In this document: positions 6,876-13,157 of the stretch, one piece after another
Layout: each line of letters starts with the position of its first letter
How positions within the stretch are numbered: the stretch's first letter is position 1
Assembly: GCA_002779455.1 (NCBI GenBank)
Contig: PEWM01000240.1
Coordinates: forward strand, 1,727 to 14,883
DNA from: Deltaproteobacteria bacterium CG07_land_8_20_14_0_80_60_11
GTDB lineage: Bacteria > Desulfobacterota > Desulfobaccia > Desulfobaccales > 0-14-0-80-60-11
DNA length: 13,157 bases
Reading direction: 5' to 3'
Position numbers and translations under genes: made by a program
The notes under the pieces: generated by a model
The model's database searches: none
Told to the model about the DNA's origin: nothing
The model's input: only the letters and a program-made list of their open reading frames with translations

Positions 6876-7889
6876 TTGAAATCGGTTACCTTAAATTTGC
6901 CCCCGGCCAATCTTACCAAGGATTGGCGGGAAATTGCCCAGGCGGTGCTGCAAGTCGAGGCTCAAGCCCTAACGGCGGCGGCGGATCGTCTGGATCACAA
7001 CTTGACCAAAGCCGTGGAACTGCTGCTGAGACATGAAGGTAAGGTCGTAGTCAGCGGCATCGGCAAATCCGGCCACATCGGCCAGAAAATCGCCGCCACG
7101 CTGGCCAGCACGGGAACCCCGGCGGTGTTTCTCCATGCCGCCGAGGCCGTGCATGGCGATTTGGGGATCTATACCCCGGGCGACCCCAGTATCCTGATCT
7201 CCAAAAGCGGCAGCACCGCGGAATTGCTGCGGCTCATCCCCGTCTTACGGCAATTCCGGTCGCCGTTGATTGCCATTGTGGGGAACCTGAAATCCCCCAT
7301 GGGCAAACAGGCCGATGTGGTTCTGGATGCCCGGGTGGATCGGGAGGCTGATCCCCTGAATCTGGCGCCCACTTGCAGCACCACCGTCGCCTTGGCCTTG
7401 GGAGATGCCTTGGCGGTAGCCTTGATGATGGCCCGGCGCTTTACCGACCAAGATTTCGCCCGTTACCACCCCGCCGGCCAGTTGGGACGGAATTTATGGT
7501 TGAAGGTGGCGGATGTCATGCACGAAAATGATGCCGTGGCCTGGGTTAAACCGGAAACCCCTTTGCGCCAGGTGATCATTGCCATGTCGGAGCGGCCATT
7601 GGGAGCGGCTTGCGTCGTAGATGAAGATTTTCTCCTGTTGGGGATCATCACCGACGGTGACTTGCGGCGGGCCCTCCTGACCCATGATGATATCCGTCTG
7701 CTCCACGCCGCCGGCTGCATGATGCGGCAACCCATTACCATAACCCCAGAGGCCAGCCTCAGGGACGCCACCCGGCTGATGGAAGATCGCCCCTCGCAGA
7801 TCTCCGTCCTCCCGGTAGTGGACTCGGGCAGCCAACGTTGCCTGGGCTTAATCCGGATCCATGACATTTATCAACCGGAATTAACTTAA
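6876..7889 (+). CDS. kdsD: D-arabinose-5-phosphate isomerase (KdsD/KpsF family)
   Basis: This 337-residue cytoplasmic enzyme interconverts D-ribulose 5-phosphate and D-arabinose 5-phosphate, the first step towards Kdo. The SIS domain occupies about 40-180, with GIGKSGHIGQKIAATLASTG at about 61-80, SKSGSTAELLRLIP at about 109-122 and HPAGQLGR at about 198-205. A CBS pair follows (about 212-337, with DVMHEND, GIITDGDLRRAL and LGLIRIHDI). Lys64, Glu116, Glu157 and His198 align at a constant offset of 5 with the catalytic Lys59, Glu111, Glu152 and His193 of E. coli KdsD, so activity is expected. The length matches the family. The start is uncertain: TTG 6876 has no good ribosome-binding site, and TTG 6897 is an alternative. 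Placement inside an EPS block resembles KpsF in capsule loci and suggests a dedicated paralog feeding a Kdo-type sugar into this polymer. Confidence 0.93.
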   Translation: MKSVTLNLPPANLTKDWREIAQAVLQVEAQALTAAADRLDHNLTKAVELLLRHEGKVVVSGIGKSGHIGQKIAATLASTGTPAVFLHAAEAVHGDLGIYTPGDPSILISKSGSTAELLRLIPVLRQFRSPLIAIVGNLKSPMGKQADVVLDARVDREADPLNLAPTCSTTVALALGDALAVALMMARRFTDQDFARYHPAGQLGRNLWLKVADVMHENDAVAWVKPETPLRQVIIAMSERPLGAACVVDEDFLLLGIITDGDLRRALLTHDDIRLLHAAGCMMRQPITITPEASLRDATRLMEDRPSQISVLPVVDSGSQRCLGLIRIHDIYQPELT

Positions 7890-7957
7890 GGACTGGGGAG
7901 TGCTCCACCAACGATAGTGGATGAACCAAGGACCTCGGCGCCTGAGAGGGTAAAAAT

Positions 7958-9718
7958 ATGCTGCCCAATGAAACCGCAGATATCGGTCAATATATCGGTA
8001 TTCTGAAAAATAGAAAAAAATGCTTGGTTATTCCGGCCTTAGTGGTGTTGGTGATCGCTGTCCTGGTAGCTTGGCTGTTGCCTTCCATCTACCAATCGAG
8101 TTCGACCATCTTGATAGAGGAACAGCAGATTCCCCAGGAGTTTGTCAGATCCACGGTAACCGGCTTTGCCGATCAGCGGATCCAGAGCCTGACCCAGCAG
8201 ATTCTCTCCCGCGTCAAGCTCTGGGAAATTATCCAGCAATTTAACCTCTACCCGGAACTGCGGGAAAAACTCACCCGGGAAGAGATTATCGAGAAGATGC
8301 GCGATAATATTAAGTTGGATACGATCAGCGCCGAGGTGGCTACGGATAAACGCAAAAAAACCCGTGCCAGCAATCAGCCAGAGGTGACCATTGCCTTCTC
8401 CATCGCCTATCGCGGCAAGGACCCGGGTACGGTGCAAAAAGTTTCGGGAATGTTGGCCTCCCTTTATTTGGAACAAAATCTCAAGACCCGGGAGGCCCAG
8501 GCCCAATCCACCACCCAATTTTTAGAGACGGAACTGAAACAATTGCAGGAGCGCATCGGAGGCCTGGGGGACAAGATCACCGCCTTCAAAGGGCAGCATG
8601 AGGGTTTGCTCCCGGAACAGCAGGAGTTTAACCGGCAACAAGCAGCCCGTTTGGAGATGGACATTAAACAGCTGGATGCTACCATGCGGAGCGCCGAGGA
8701 TCGCAAGATATATATCGAGGGTCAATTAGCCACGGTGAAGCCGGACACACCCCTCATCGGCGCCACCGGGGAGCGGGTTATGGCCCCGGCCGACCGCCTC
8801 AAGGCCCTGGAGGTGGCCATGGCCGACCTCCAGTCAAAGTTTTCGGATGATCACCCTGACGTCCGCAAAGTGCGCCGGGAAATCGCCGAACTTAAGAAAA
8901 TGGTGGGGCAAACCGGCGGCAGCGCCGCTATCCGCCGCCAAAAGCTCACCCAATTAAAGGCGGAATTAGCCGAGAAACAAGGGAAATATTCCGACCAGCA
9001 CCCGGAAGTGAAGAAGCTGAAAAATGAGATTGCGCGCCTGGAACAAGCCCCGGAAACGGTTACTCCCTCCAAGCCGGTGAGTGAACCGGAAAATCCGGCT
9101 TACATCAGCCTTACCACCCAGATCAAGGCCGCCGAGAATGAAACTGCCTCCCTGCGCAGTCAGCAAGCCGGTTTGAAAGATAAACTGCAGATGTATCGGG
9201 GGCGTCTCGAAGACGCGCCGAAGGTGGAGCAGGAATATATGGCGCTGACGCGGGATTATCAAAACGCCTCTTCCAAGCACCAGGAGGTCATGAACAAAAT
9301 CCTGGAGGCCCGCATTTCCGAAGGCATGGAAGAGGGTCAGAAAGGGGAGAAATTCACTCTCATTGACCCGGCGAGTTTCCCGGAGAAACCGGTGTCGCCT
9401 AAAAGATGGCTAATCTTCTTCGCCGGGGTCATCATGAGCTTGGGGGCAGGGTTTGGCGCCGTGGCTTTAGCTGAGGCCCTGGACCATTCGGTGCAAAACA
9501 GTGACGACCTGGCCCGGCTCACCGGCCTGCCCGTCCTGGGATCGATCATCCTCATTCAGACCAGCGAAGATGTCAGCCGGGCCCGCCGGAAACGGCGATT
9601 GATCTGGGCGGTCACCGGTTTTTCCCTAATTATGGGACTGGCCCTCTTCCACTTTTTTTATATGGACCTCTGGGTGCTCACTGCCAGGCTGTTGCGCCTG
9701 GTAAATAAATACACCTGA
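7958..9718 (+). CDS. Wzz/GumC-type polysaccharide chain-length determinant (XrtA-associated type)
   Basis: A 586-residue inner-membrane polysaccharide co-polymerase that sets polymer length and works with the BY-kinase encoded downstream. A Wzz domain opens the protein with helix 1 at about 23-42. A long periplasmic coiled-coil region follows (about 180-455). Then comes the proline-rich motif before the second helix (FPEKPVSPKRW, helix about 484-507) and a GLPVLGSI segment (about 523-530). A third hydrophobic helix at about 548-570 brings the C-terminus (VNKYT) close to the membrane. There is no kinase domain fused to it. Two tandem copies of one helical motif are visible: residues about 281-314 (core SDDHPDVRKVRREIAEL) and about 330-363 (core SDQHPEVKKLKNEIARL), 49 residues apart. 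The ATG follows AGAGGG at a 7-base spacing. The gap to the isomerase gene is 68 bases, which fits co-transcription. Confidence 0.9.
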   Translation: MLPNETADIGQYIGILKNRKKCLVIPALVVLVIAVLVAWLLPSIYQSSSTILIEEQQIPQEFVRSTVTGFADQRIQSLTQQILSRVKLWEIIQQFNLYPELREKLTREEIIEKMRDNIKLDTISAEVATDKRKKTRASNQPEVTIAFSIAYRGKDPGTVQKVSGMLASLYLEQNLKTREAQAQSTTQFLETELKQLQERIGGLGDKITAFKGQHEGLLPEQQEFNRQQAARLEMDIKQLDATMRSAEDRKIYIEGQLATVKPDTPLIGATGERVMAPADRLKALEVAMADLQSKFSDDHPDVRKVRREIAELKKMVGQTGGSAAIRRQKLTQLKAELAEKQGKYSDQHPEVKKLKNEIARLEQAPETVTPSKPVSEPENPAYISLTTQIKAAENETASLRSQQAGLKDKLQMYRGRLEDAPKVEQEYMALTRDYQNASSKHQEVMNKILEARISEGMEEGQKGEKFTLIDPASFPEKPVSPKRWLIFFAGVIMSLGAGFGAVALAEALDHSVQNSDDLARLTGLPVLGSIILIQTSEDVSRARRKRRLIWAVTGFSLIMGLALFHFFYMDLWVLTARLLRLVNKYT

Positions 9719-9790
9719 TCCGAGAGATTTTGGCATGAGCCCTGCATGGATTTCACTTATTAATCCGAGCCTTAAAGAGGTTTCCGTCTT

Positions 9791-9822
9791 TTTCCCTCTC
9801 CCCCAAAGGGGGGGGAGGGGGA
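9791..9822 (+). other. Strong 14-bp hairpin in the 160-base gap before the kinase gene
   Basis: A pyrimidine run (9791-9804) pairs with a purine run (9809-9822) over 14 bp, including three G-U pairs, with a four-base AAAG loop. No T-tract follows on either strand, so it is not a classical intrinsic terminator. It lies in the only long gap inside the EPS block (9719-9878) and may tune kinase-to-polymerase stoichiometry by attenuation or by mRNA protection. No gene is seen in this gap. Confidence 0.5.
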
Positions 9823-9878
9823 AGGAATCTCTTCTCCGCTCCGAGTAATAACCAAGTTAAACCTGGGGAGTTAAGACA

Positions 9879-10718
9879 TTGAGTTTTATCAATAAAGCTT
9901 TAGAAAAAGCCAAATCTTTGCATCACCAGAAGGTGAAGCCCGGTCCTGCCCCCAGCCAGGCGCCACCGCAGGCGCCTTTGCCTGACTTGGATGAGATCAC
10001 TGGTTTTGCCGAGACCTTAGGGGAGATTCACTACACCTACACGCGCAAGGTGGCGGTGAATATGGACAGTCTGCGCCGGAATCGCTTGATCGTGGCTGGC
10101 AGTGACGAGACCCTGGGCGAAGCCTATAAATTGTTGCGGACCCACATTTTGCATGGCACCAAGCGAGAAGGCCGGAATACTTTGATGTTTACCGGCCCCC
10201 TGCCCAACGAAGGCAAAACCCTGACGACCATCAATTTAGCCATCGCGATTTCCCAGAAAGTCGGCCAGACGGTGCTGCTGGTGGATGGCGATCTGCGCAA
10301 TCCGTCAATGCACCGCTACCTTGACCTGCCCTCAGGACCGGGACTGGTCGATTATTTGACCTCAGGGTATCCCATTGCGGAATCCCTGGTCCACCCCGAG
10401 GGTTTGGCCAATCTGGTGGTGCTCCCCGCCGGGCAACCCACCACCCAATCCGGTGAACTCCTCAGTTCTCCCCTCATGGTGGATCTGGTCCGGGAATTGA
10501 AGCACTTTTATCCGGACCGATATGTGCTTTTTGATTTGCCCCCCTTGATTTATGCGGATCCTTTGGCCTTTGCCCCCCTGGTGGATGGCATTATTTTAGT
10601 AGTGGAGGCCGGCAGCACTCCCCGGGAAGAAATAACCCGCGCCCTGGCGATGCTCAAAGAATTTCCGGTTCTCGGGTGTGTGCTCAATAAGATAAACCCC
10701 ATTAGAATTATCTTATGA
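9879..10718 (+). CDS. BY-kinase (CpsD/Wzc-type tyrosine autokinase), frameshifted near its 3' end
   Basis: A cytoplasmic tyrosine autokinase that partners the chain-length determinant. It starts at TTG 9879 with GGGGAG 8 bases upstream and the family-typical MSFINKALEKA. Residues about 20-36 are a Pro/Ala/Gln-rich linker. The P-loop domain shows Walker A GPLPNEGKT (106-114; Asn110 where Gly is usual), Walker A' VLLVDGDLR (132-140) and Walker B YVLFDLPP (215-222). The SDETLGEAYKLLRTHI segment (75-90) includes the ExxRxxR-like oligomerisation region. The frame ends at residue 279 (NPIRIIL, stop), before the tyrosine cluster that such kinases autophosphorylate. The missing tail exists in the next frame (see 10697-10785); restored, the protein would be 301 residues. 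As read, the enzyme could still bind ATP but would lack its own phosphorylation sites. Confidence 0.88.
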   Translation: MSFINKALEKAKSLHHQKVKPGPAPSQAPPQAPLPDLDEITGFAETLGEIHYTYTRKVAVNMDSLRRNRLIVAGSDETLGEAYKLLRTHILHGTKREGRNTLMFTGPLPNEGKTLTTINLAIAISQKVGQTVLLVDGDLRNPSMHRYLDLPSGPGLVDYLTSGYPIAESLVHPEGLANLVVLPAGQPTTQSGELLSSPLMVDLVRELKHFYPDRYVLFDLPPLIYADPLAFAPLVDGIILVVEAGSTPREEITRALAMLKEFPVLGCVLNKINPIRIIL

Positions 10719-10785
10719 CCATTACTACAAATACTATCCGGATCGAGACTCCCAGAAAAAATTTAAACTGCCCTGGTTTAAATAA
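10697..10785 (+). other. Out-of-frame C-terminal tyrosine cluster of the BY-kinase (CCCC frameshift site)
   Basis: At 10697-10700 a CCCC run follows ATAAA. Shifting forward by one base here replaces the short ending IRIIL-stop with PLELS followed by YDHYYKYYPDRD, then SQKKFKLPWFK and TAA at 10783-10785. Five tyrosines within eight residues and the basic/aromatic end are exactly what a BY-kinase tail looks like. The restored stop is 3 bases from the ATG of the next gene, versus 70 bases from the frame as read. Seen directly: the two frames and the run. Inferred: one extra C in the run, or a +1 ribosomal shift on CCC-A. Confidence 0.8.
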
Positions 10786-10788
10786 CCT

Positions 10789-11934
10789 ATGTACGAAGAT
10801 TTTTACGGACTGAAAGAACGCCCCTTTACCCTGGTACCTGACCCGGATTATTTATTCCTGGGCTCCCAGCATAAGCTGGCCCGGGCTTATCTGGAATACG
10901 GCGTCAAAGAGCGGATGGGGTTTGTGGTGCTGACCGGAGAGGTCGGCACCGGCAAGACCACCTTAATAAAATCCTTGTTGCGGGAAAAAGAAGCCACCCA
11001 GCGTCTGGGCGTCCTTTATCAGACTTCCGTGGAGGCTGAAGATCTCCTGGATCTTCTCCTCAAGGAATTTCAAATTCGCGGGCATTTTGGCGGCAGCCGG
11101 GCAGCCCGTCTCGGGGCGTTTAATCAGTTCCTGCTGTCGTCGCATGCCCGGGGCGAACACGTCGTCCTGGTGGTGGATGAGGCCCAGAATTTGGGGCCCA
11201 AGGCCCTCGAGGAATTGCGGCTGTTATCCAACCTGCAAACCGATAAAGAACCTCTCTTGCAGGTAATCCTGGTGGGCCAACCGGGATTGCGGGATCGCCT
11301 GCGCCATCCCACCCTCCGGCAACTGGCCCAGCGGGTGGCCATCCACTACCATCTCACCCCCCTCGACCAGGATGAGACCAAGGACTATATCCGTTTCCGC
11401 CTGGCCCGGGCCGGCGGCAGCGGCATTTTTACTACCTCGGCATTAGATAAACTGTATGAATATACCCAAGGGGTGCCCCGCCGGATCAATGCCTGGTGTG
11501 ATCTGGCCCTGGTGGCCGGCTTCGCCGAAGGCCGGCATGAGATCGATGGGGAGTTTATCGATTTGGTGATCACCGCCCAAGGGGGGAGTCTGGAAGGTTT
11601 CGAGGGAGAAGAGTCCTCAATTTCTGAGGACCTGGCTCCCCTGCCAGAGACCTCGGGTAGCCGACTTCAAGCCGCGGACAACGGGCTTTCGGCCGCATTG
11701 CAAGATTTGTCGGGGAGGTTGACCCGGTTGGAGGGTCTGGTCTTGGAAATGACCAGCCAACTCATGCCGTTTTTAATGCGCACCCTTTCACCGCATTCTC
11801 CCGCCGACGAACCAGGAGAGATAACCAAAATTGCCGAACTCGCAAGGCCTGATCTAACCCCCGAGAAATCACCCGATCAGGGCGGGTGGCGTCCTCGCTG
11901 GCGGCATTGGTGGGGGAAAATAAGAGAGGACTAG
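10789..11934 (+). CDS. ExeA-like AAA ATPase of the XrtA-type EPS locus
   Basis: A 381-residue P-loop ATPase of the ExeA/GspA-like family; members of this kind are regular companions of XrtA/PEP-CTERM EPS loci, where their exact role is not settled. It opens with the family hallmark MYEDFYGLKERPFTLVPDP. Walker A is GEVGTGKTT (50-58) and Walker B is VVLVVDEAQNL (125-135). A sensor-like stretch ends in LVGQ (161-164), followed by an arginine-rich segment and QGVPRRINAWCDLAL (227-241). The AAA region ends near 265. The remaining ~115 residues form a variable tail: an acidic linker, a predicted amphipathic helix (about 293-331, LSAALQDLSGRLTRLEGLVL) and a basic, tryptophan-rich end (WRPRWRHWWGKIRED). 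No predicted membrane helix is seen. There is no good ribosome-binding site before the ATG, and the kinase's restored stop is 3 bases away, so translation is probably coupled to the kinase. Confidence 0.85.
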   Translation: MYEDFYGLKERPFTLVPDPDYLFLGSQHKLARAYLEYGVKERMGFVVLTGEVGTGKTTLIKSLLREKEATQRLGVLYQTSVEAEDLLDLLLKEFQIRGHFGGSRAARLGAFNQFLLSSHARGEHVVLVVDEAQNLGPKALEELRLLSNLQTDKEPLLQVILVGQPGLRDRLRHPTLRQLAQRVAIHYHLTPLDQDETKDYIRFRLARAGGSGIFTTSALDKLYEYTQGVPRRINAWCDLALVAGFAEGRHEIDGEFIDLVITAQGGSLEGFEGEESSISEDLAPLPETSGSRLQAADNGLSAALQDLSGRLTRLEGLVLEMTSQLMPFLMRTLSPHSPADEPGEITKIAELARPDLTPEKSPDQGGWRPRWRHWWGKIRED

Positions 11935-11975
11935 GACCTTGTGGGGGTTAATCCCGGTCCCCCTGTGATCTTTTA
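11934..11975 (+). terminator. Weak candidate terminator at the end of the EPS block
   Basis: Just after the ATPase stop, GGGGG (11943-11947) can pair with CCCCC (11959-11963), or GGACC (11934-11938) with GGTCC (11956-11960) enclosing a GGG/CCC pair. A CTTTT tract (11970-11974) comes several bases later. The stem is short and the T-tract is offset, so function is uncertain. Confidence 0.3.
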
Positions 11976-12012
11976 ATCCTCTCCCGAAGTCCTTCGAGAT
12001 GAAAAATAAGGT

Positions 12013-12186
12013 TCATCCGACTGAAGCGTACCTGGTTTCGTGAAGGGCCAGGATTTTAAGTTTAAAGAATTCACGGTTACGGAAGCCATAGGATTGTCGG
12101 TGTATGGTTTGGATTTTGTTGTCGGTGCCCTCCAAGTGGTCCGGGGGCGGTGCGGCTAGAGAGACGTGAGCTTCAATTCGATATCG
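12013..12186 (-). pseudogene. ISL3-family transposase, C-terminal remnant
   Basis: The minus-strand frame from 12186 to the TGA at 12015-12013 reads HLEGTDNKIQTIHRQSYGFR, then EFFKLKILALHETRYASVG and stop. This is the conserved end of ISL3-family (IS204/IS1001/IS1165-type) DDE transposases, where an 'LEGxNNKIKxxKRxAYGFRD...FFKLKI' block carries the catalytic Glu. Only about 57 codons remain: a TAA at 12189-12187 closes the frame upstream, and no further transposase sequence is apparent. No inverted repeats or target duplication could be made out. The piece occupies most of the 300-base gap between the EPS block and the next gene and marks an old insertion or rearrangement point. Confidence 0.75.
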
Positions 12187-12236
12187 TTATGGGGTAATCT
12201 TGCAGAATGTTCTTTCTAAGAAAAGTTGCATACTTT

Positions 12237-13070
12237 CTATTTCATAAAATATCTTGCCAATATTATCAGGATTACAACTATTATAAAGCATAACCATCCC
12301 CAATTGCGCGTGGAACCTGGGGATTGTGAAGGACAAAAACTTGTCCGTTCTATAATTTTAATTCCTGATATTTTAGAATCGAATTGTAAGTCAAGCCTAT
12401 GTTTGCCAATCTCAATCTGCTGTTGCATTTTGTGGATAATCGAGCCATGTTCTCTCAAGTGCTTGAGCAAAACTGGAACGCGATGATTCATGGAATTGAC
12501 GATTAGGTCTTTTTCCTTCTGAAGAAAGTGGTTAAGCAACTGCTGCCCGACGTTTACATCCCCTCCCGACAACCAGTTGAATCTACGTTGAATGGGTTCT
12601 GGAATATCATAATTCACTACAACATCTAATAAGTGGGATTGGATAGTGTCAATGATTTCCTGTTCACTTGTGTCGGAACCAATCAAAATAACTTTATTTG
12701 ATTTTGGACAATACGCCTGCCAAAGATTTTCTACCAGGGCAAATTTGTCTTTCAAGGGCATGCGTGGAGGTAATAGATTGAACAAACGGCCTGCAACCAG
12801 ACCGCTCATTTTCACCTGACCAGACTTCCATTTCTGAAAAGTCTCCTCGGCATATTCCTGCTTAACCCTATCGTACTTAATGCCATAATCATCGAAGACT
12901 CGTTTTAATTCATCGGAGGTGAGAGAGAAAAAGTACTTTTTTACGTCCTTATCCGTTCCACCTAGTTCCCTTGATAGTTCCTCAGCTTCCCGGATATGTT
13001 CCAAGGCACGCTGACGACCAATATCATCATAGTCCGAATATCTTTTATTACGTCTATGGTGATACGTCAC
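12237..13070 (-). CDS. Unrecognised protein with a C-terminal membrane anchor
   Basis: A 277-residue product that I cannot assign to a family. The start is GTG 13070 with GGGGGTAAG immediately upstream. The N-terminus is highly charged (MTYHHRRNKRYSDYDD), followed by what looks like an all-helical soluble domain with a conserved-looking core: FFSLTSDELKRVFDDYG (47-63), EYAEETFQKWKSGQVKMSGL (72-91), RLFNLLPPRMPLKDKFALVE (95-114) and QQLLNHFLQKEKDLIV (176-191). Residues 257-273 (WGWLCFIIVVILIILAR) form a single membrane segment at the very end, so the protein is probably tail-anchored with its bulk in the cytoplasm. There is no nucleotide-binding, protease or DNA-binding motif that I can name. 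The gene is clearly more AT-rich than the EPS and transporter genes and sits beside transposase debris, which suggests acquisition by transfer. It is convergent with the EPS block. Confidence 0.7.
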   Translation of the reverse strand: MTYHHRRNKRYSDYDDIGRQRALEHIREAEELSRELGGTDKDVKKYFFSLTSDELKRVFDDYGIKYDRVKQEYAEETFQKWKSGQVKMSGLVAGRLFNLLPPRMPLKDKFALVENLWQAYCPKSNKVILIGSDTSEQEIIDTIQSHLLDVVVNYDIPEPIQRRFNWLSGGDVNVGQQLLNHFLQKEKDLIVNSMNHRVPVLLKHLREHGSIIHKMQQQIEIGKHRLDLQFDSKISGIKIIERTSFCPSQSPGSTRNWGWLCFIIVVILIILARYFMK

Positions 13071-13157
13071 CTTACCCCCGAAGCTTTAAAAATAAAGCAC
13101 GGAGCCTACTGCCTAAAGTTGACTTCTCAGTTTTAAATTCACCATTCAGGACGACTT

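Noticed and set aside
12226..12486. Plus-strand frame of 86 codons
   Set aside because: It overlaps the 3' end of the unrecognised minus-strand gene, whose frame is longer and has a plausible start and a membrane anchor.
1..13157. CRISPR array, tRNA, rRNA or riboswitch
   Set aside because: No regularly spaced repeats, no cloverleaf-like segments and no recognisable riboswitch core were seen on reading both strands.

Overview
The window looks like chromosomal DNA of a Gram-negative, probably deltaproteobacterial-type (Desulfobacterota-like) bacterium. It is GC-rich in most genes, uses several TTG/GTG starts behind good ribosome-binding sites, and carries outer-membrane systems: a hopanoid-type RND exporter, an MlaC/HpnM-type periplasmic protein and an exopolysaccharide (EPS) export locus of the XrtA/PEP-CTERM-associated type. 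The taxonomy is inferred from gene content and style only.

Layout. (1) 1-1086, minus strand: the N-terminal part of a CHASE2-domain sensor that runs off the left edge, then two gene remnants, a 65-residue N-terminal stub of a DUF2156 protein and the C-terminal part of an ABC transporter ATPase with an in-frame stop and a damaged signature. (2) 1171-4739, plus: a likely two-gene operon encoding an HpnN-like MMPL/RND transporter and, overlapping it by 32 bases, an MlaC/Ttg2D/HpnM-like periplasmic protein. (3) 4867-11934, plus: an EPS export and assembly block starting at a good sigma70-type promoter. Its order is Wza-type outer-membrane lipoprotein, outer-membrane beta-barrel protein, arabinose-5-phosphate isomerase (KdsD/KpsF), Wzz/GumC-type chain-length determinant, bacterial tyrosine kinase (BY-kinase) and ExeA-like ATPase. 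(4) 11935-13157: a weak terminator candidate, the last 57 codons of an ISL3-family transposase (minus strand), and an AT-rich, unrecognised minus-strand gene with a C-terminal membrane anchor.

How the genes work together. The HpnN/HpnM-like pair would move a lipid (hopanoid or phospholipid) between inner and outer membrane. In the EPS block, the isomerase makes the precursor of Kdo-type sugars. The chain-length protein and its kinase partner control polymerisation and export. The Wza-type lipoprotein and beta-barrel form the outer-membrane exit, and the ExeA-like ATPase is a usual companion in XrtA-type loci. No glycosyltransferase, flippase, polymerase or exosortase is present here; the block ends at transposase debris.

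The most notable observation is in the kinase. The annotated frame stops at 10718, but the next frame, entered by a one-base shift at a CCCC run (10697-10700), encodes a typical C-terminal tyrosine cluster and stops 3 bases before the next gene. The kinase is therefore frameshifted by mutation, by sequencing error, or by a regulated mechanism. I did not find a convincing wholly new system in the window.
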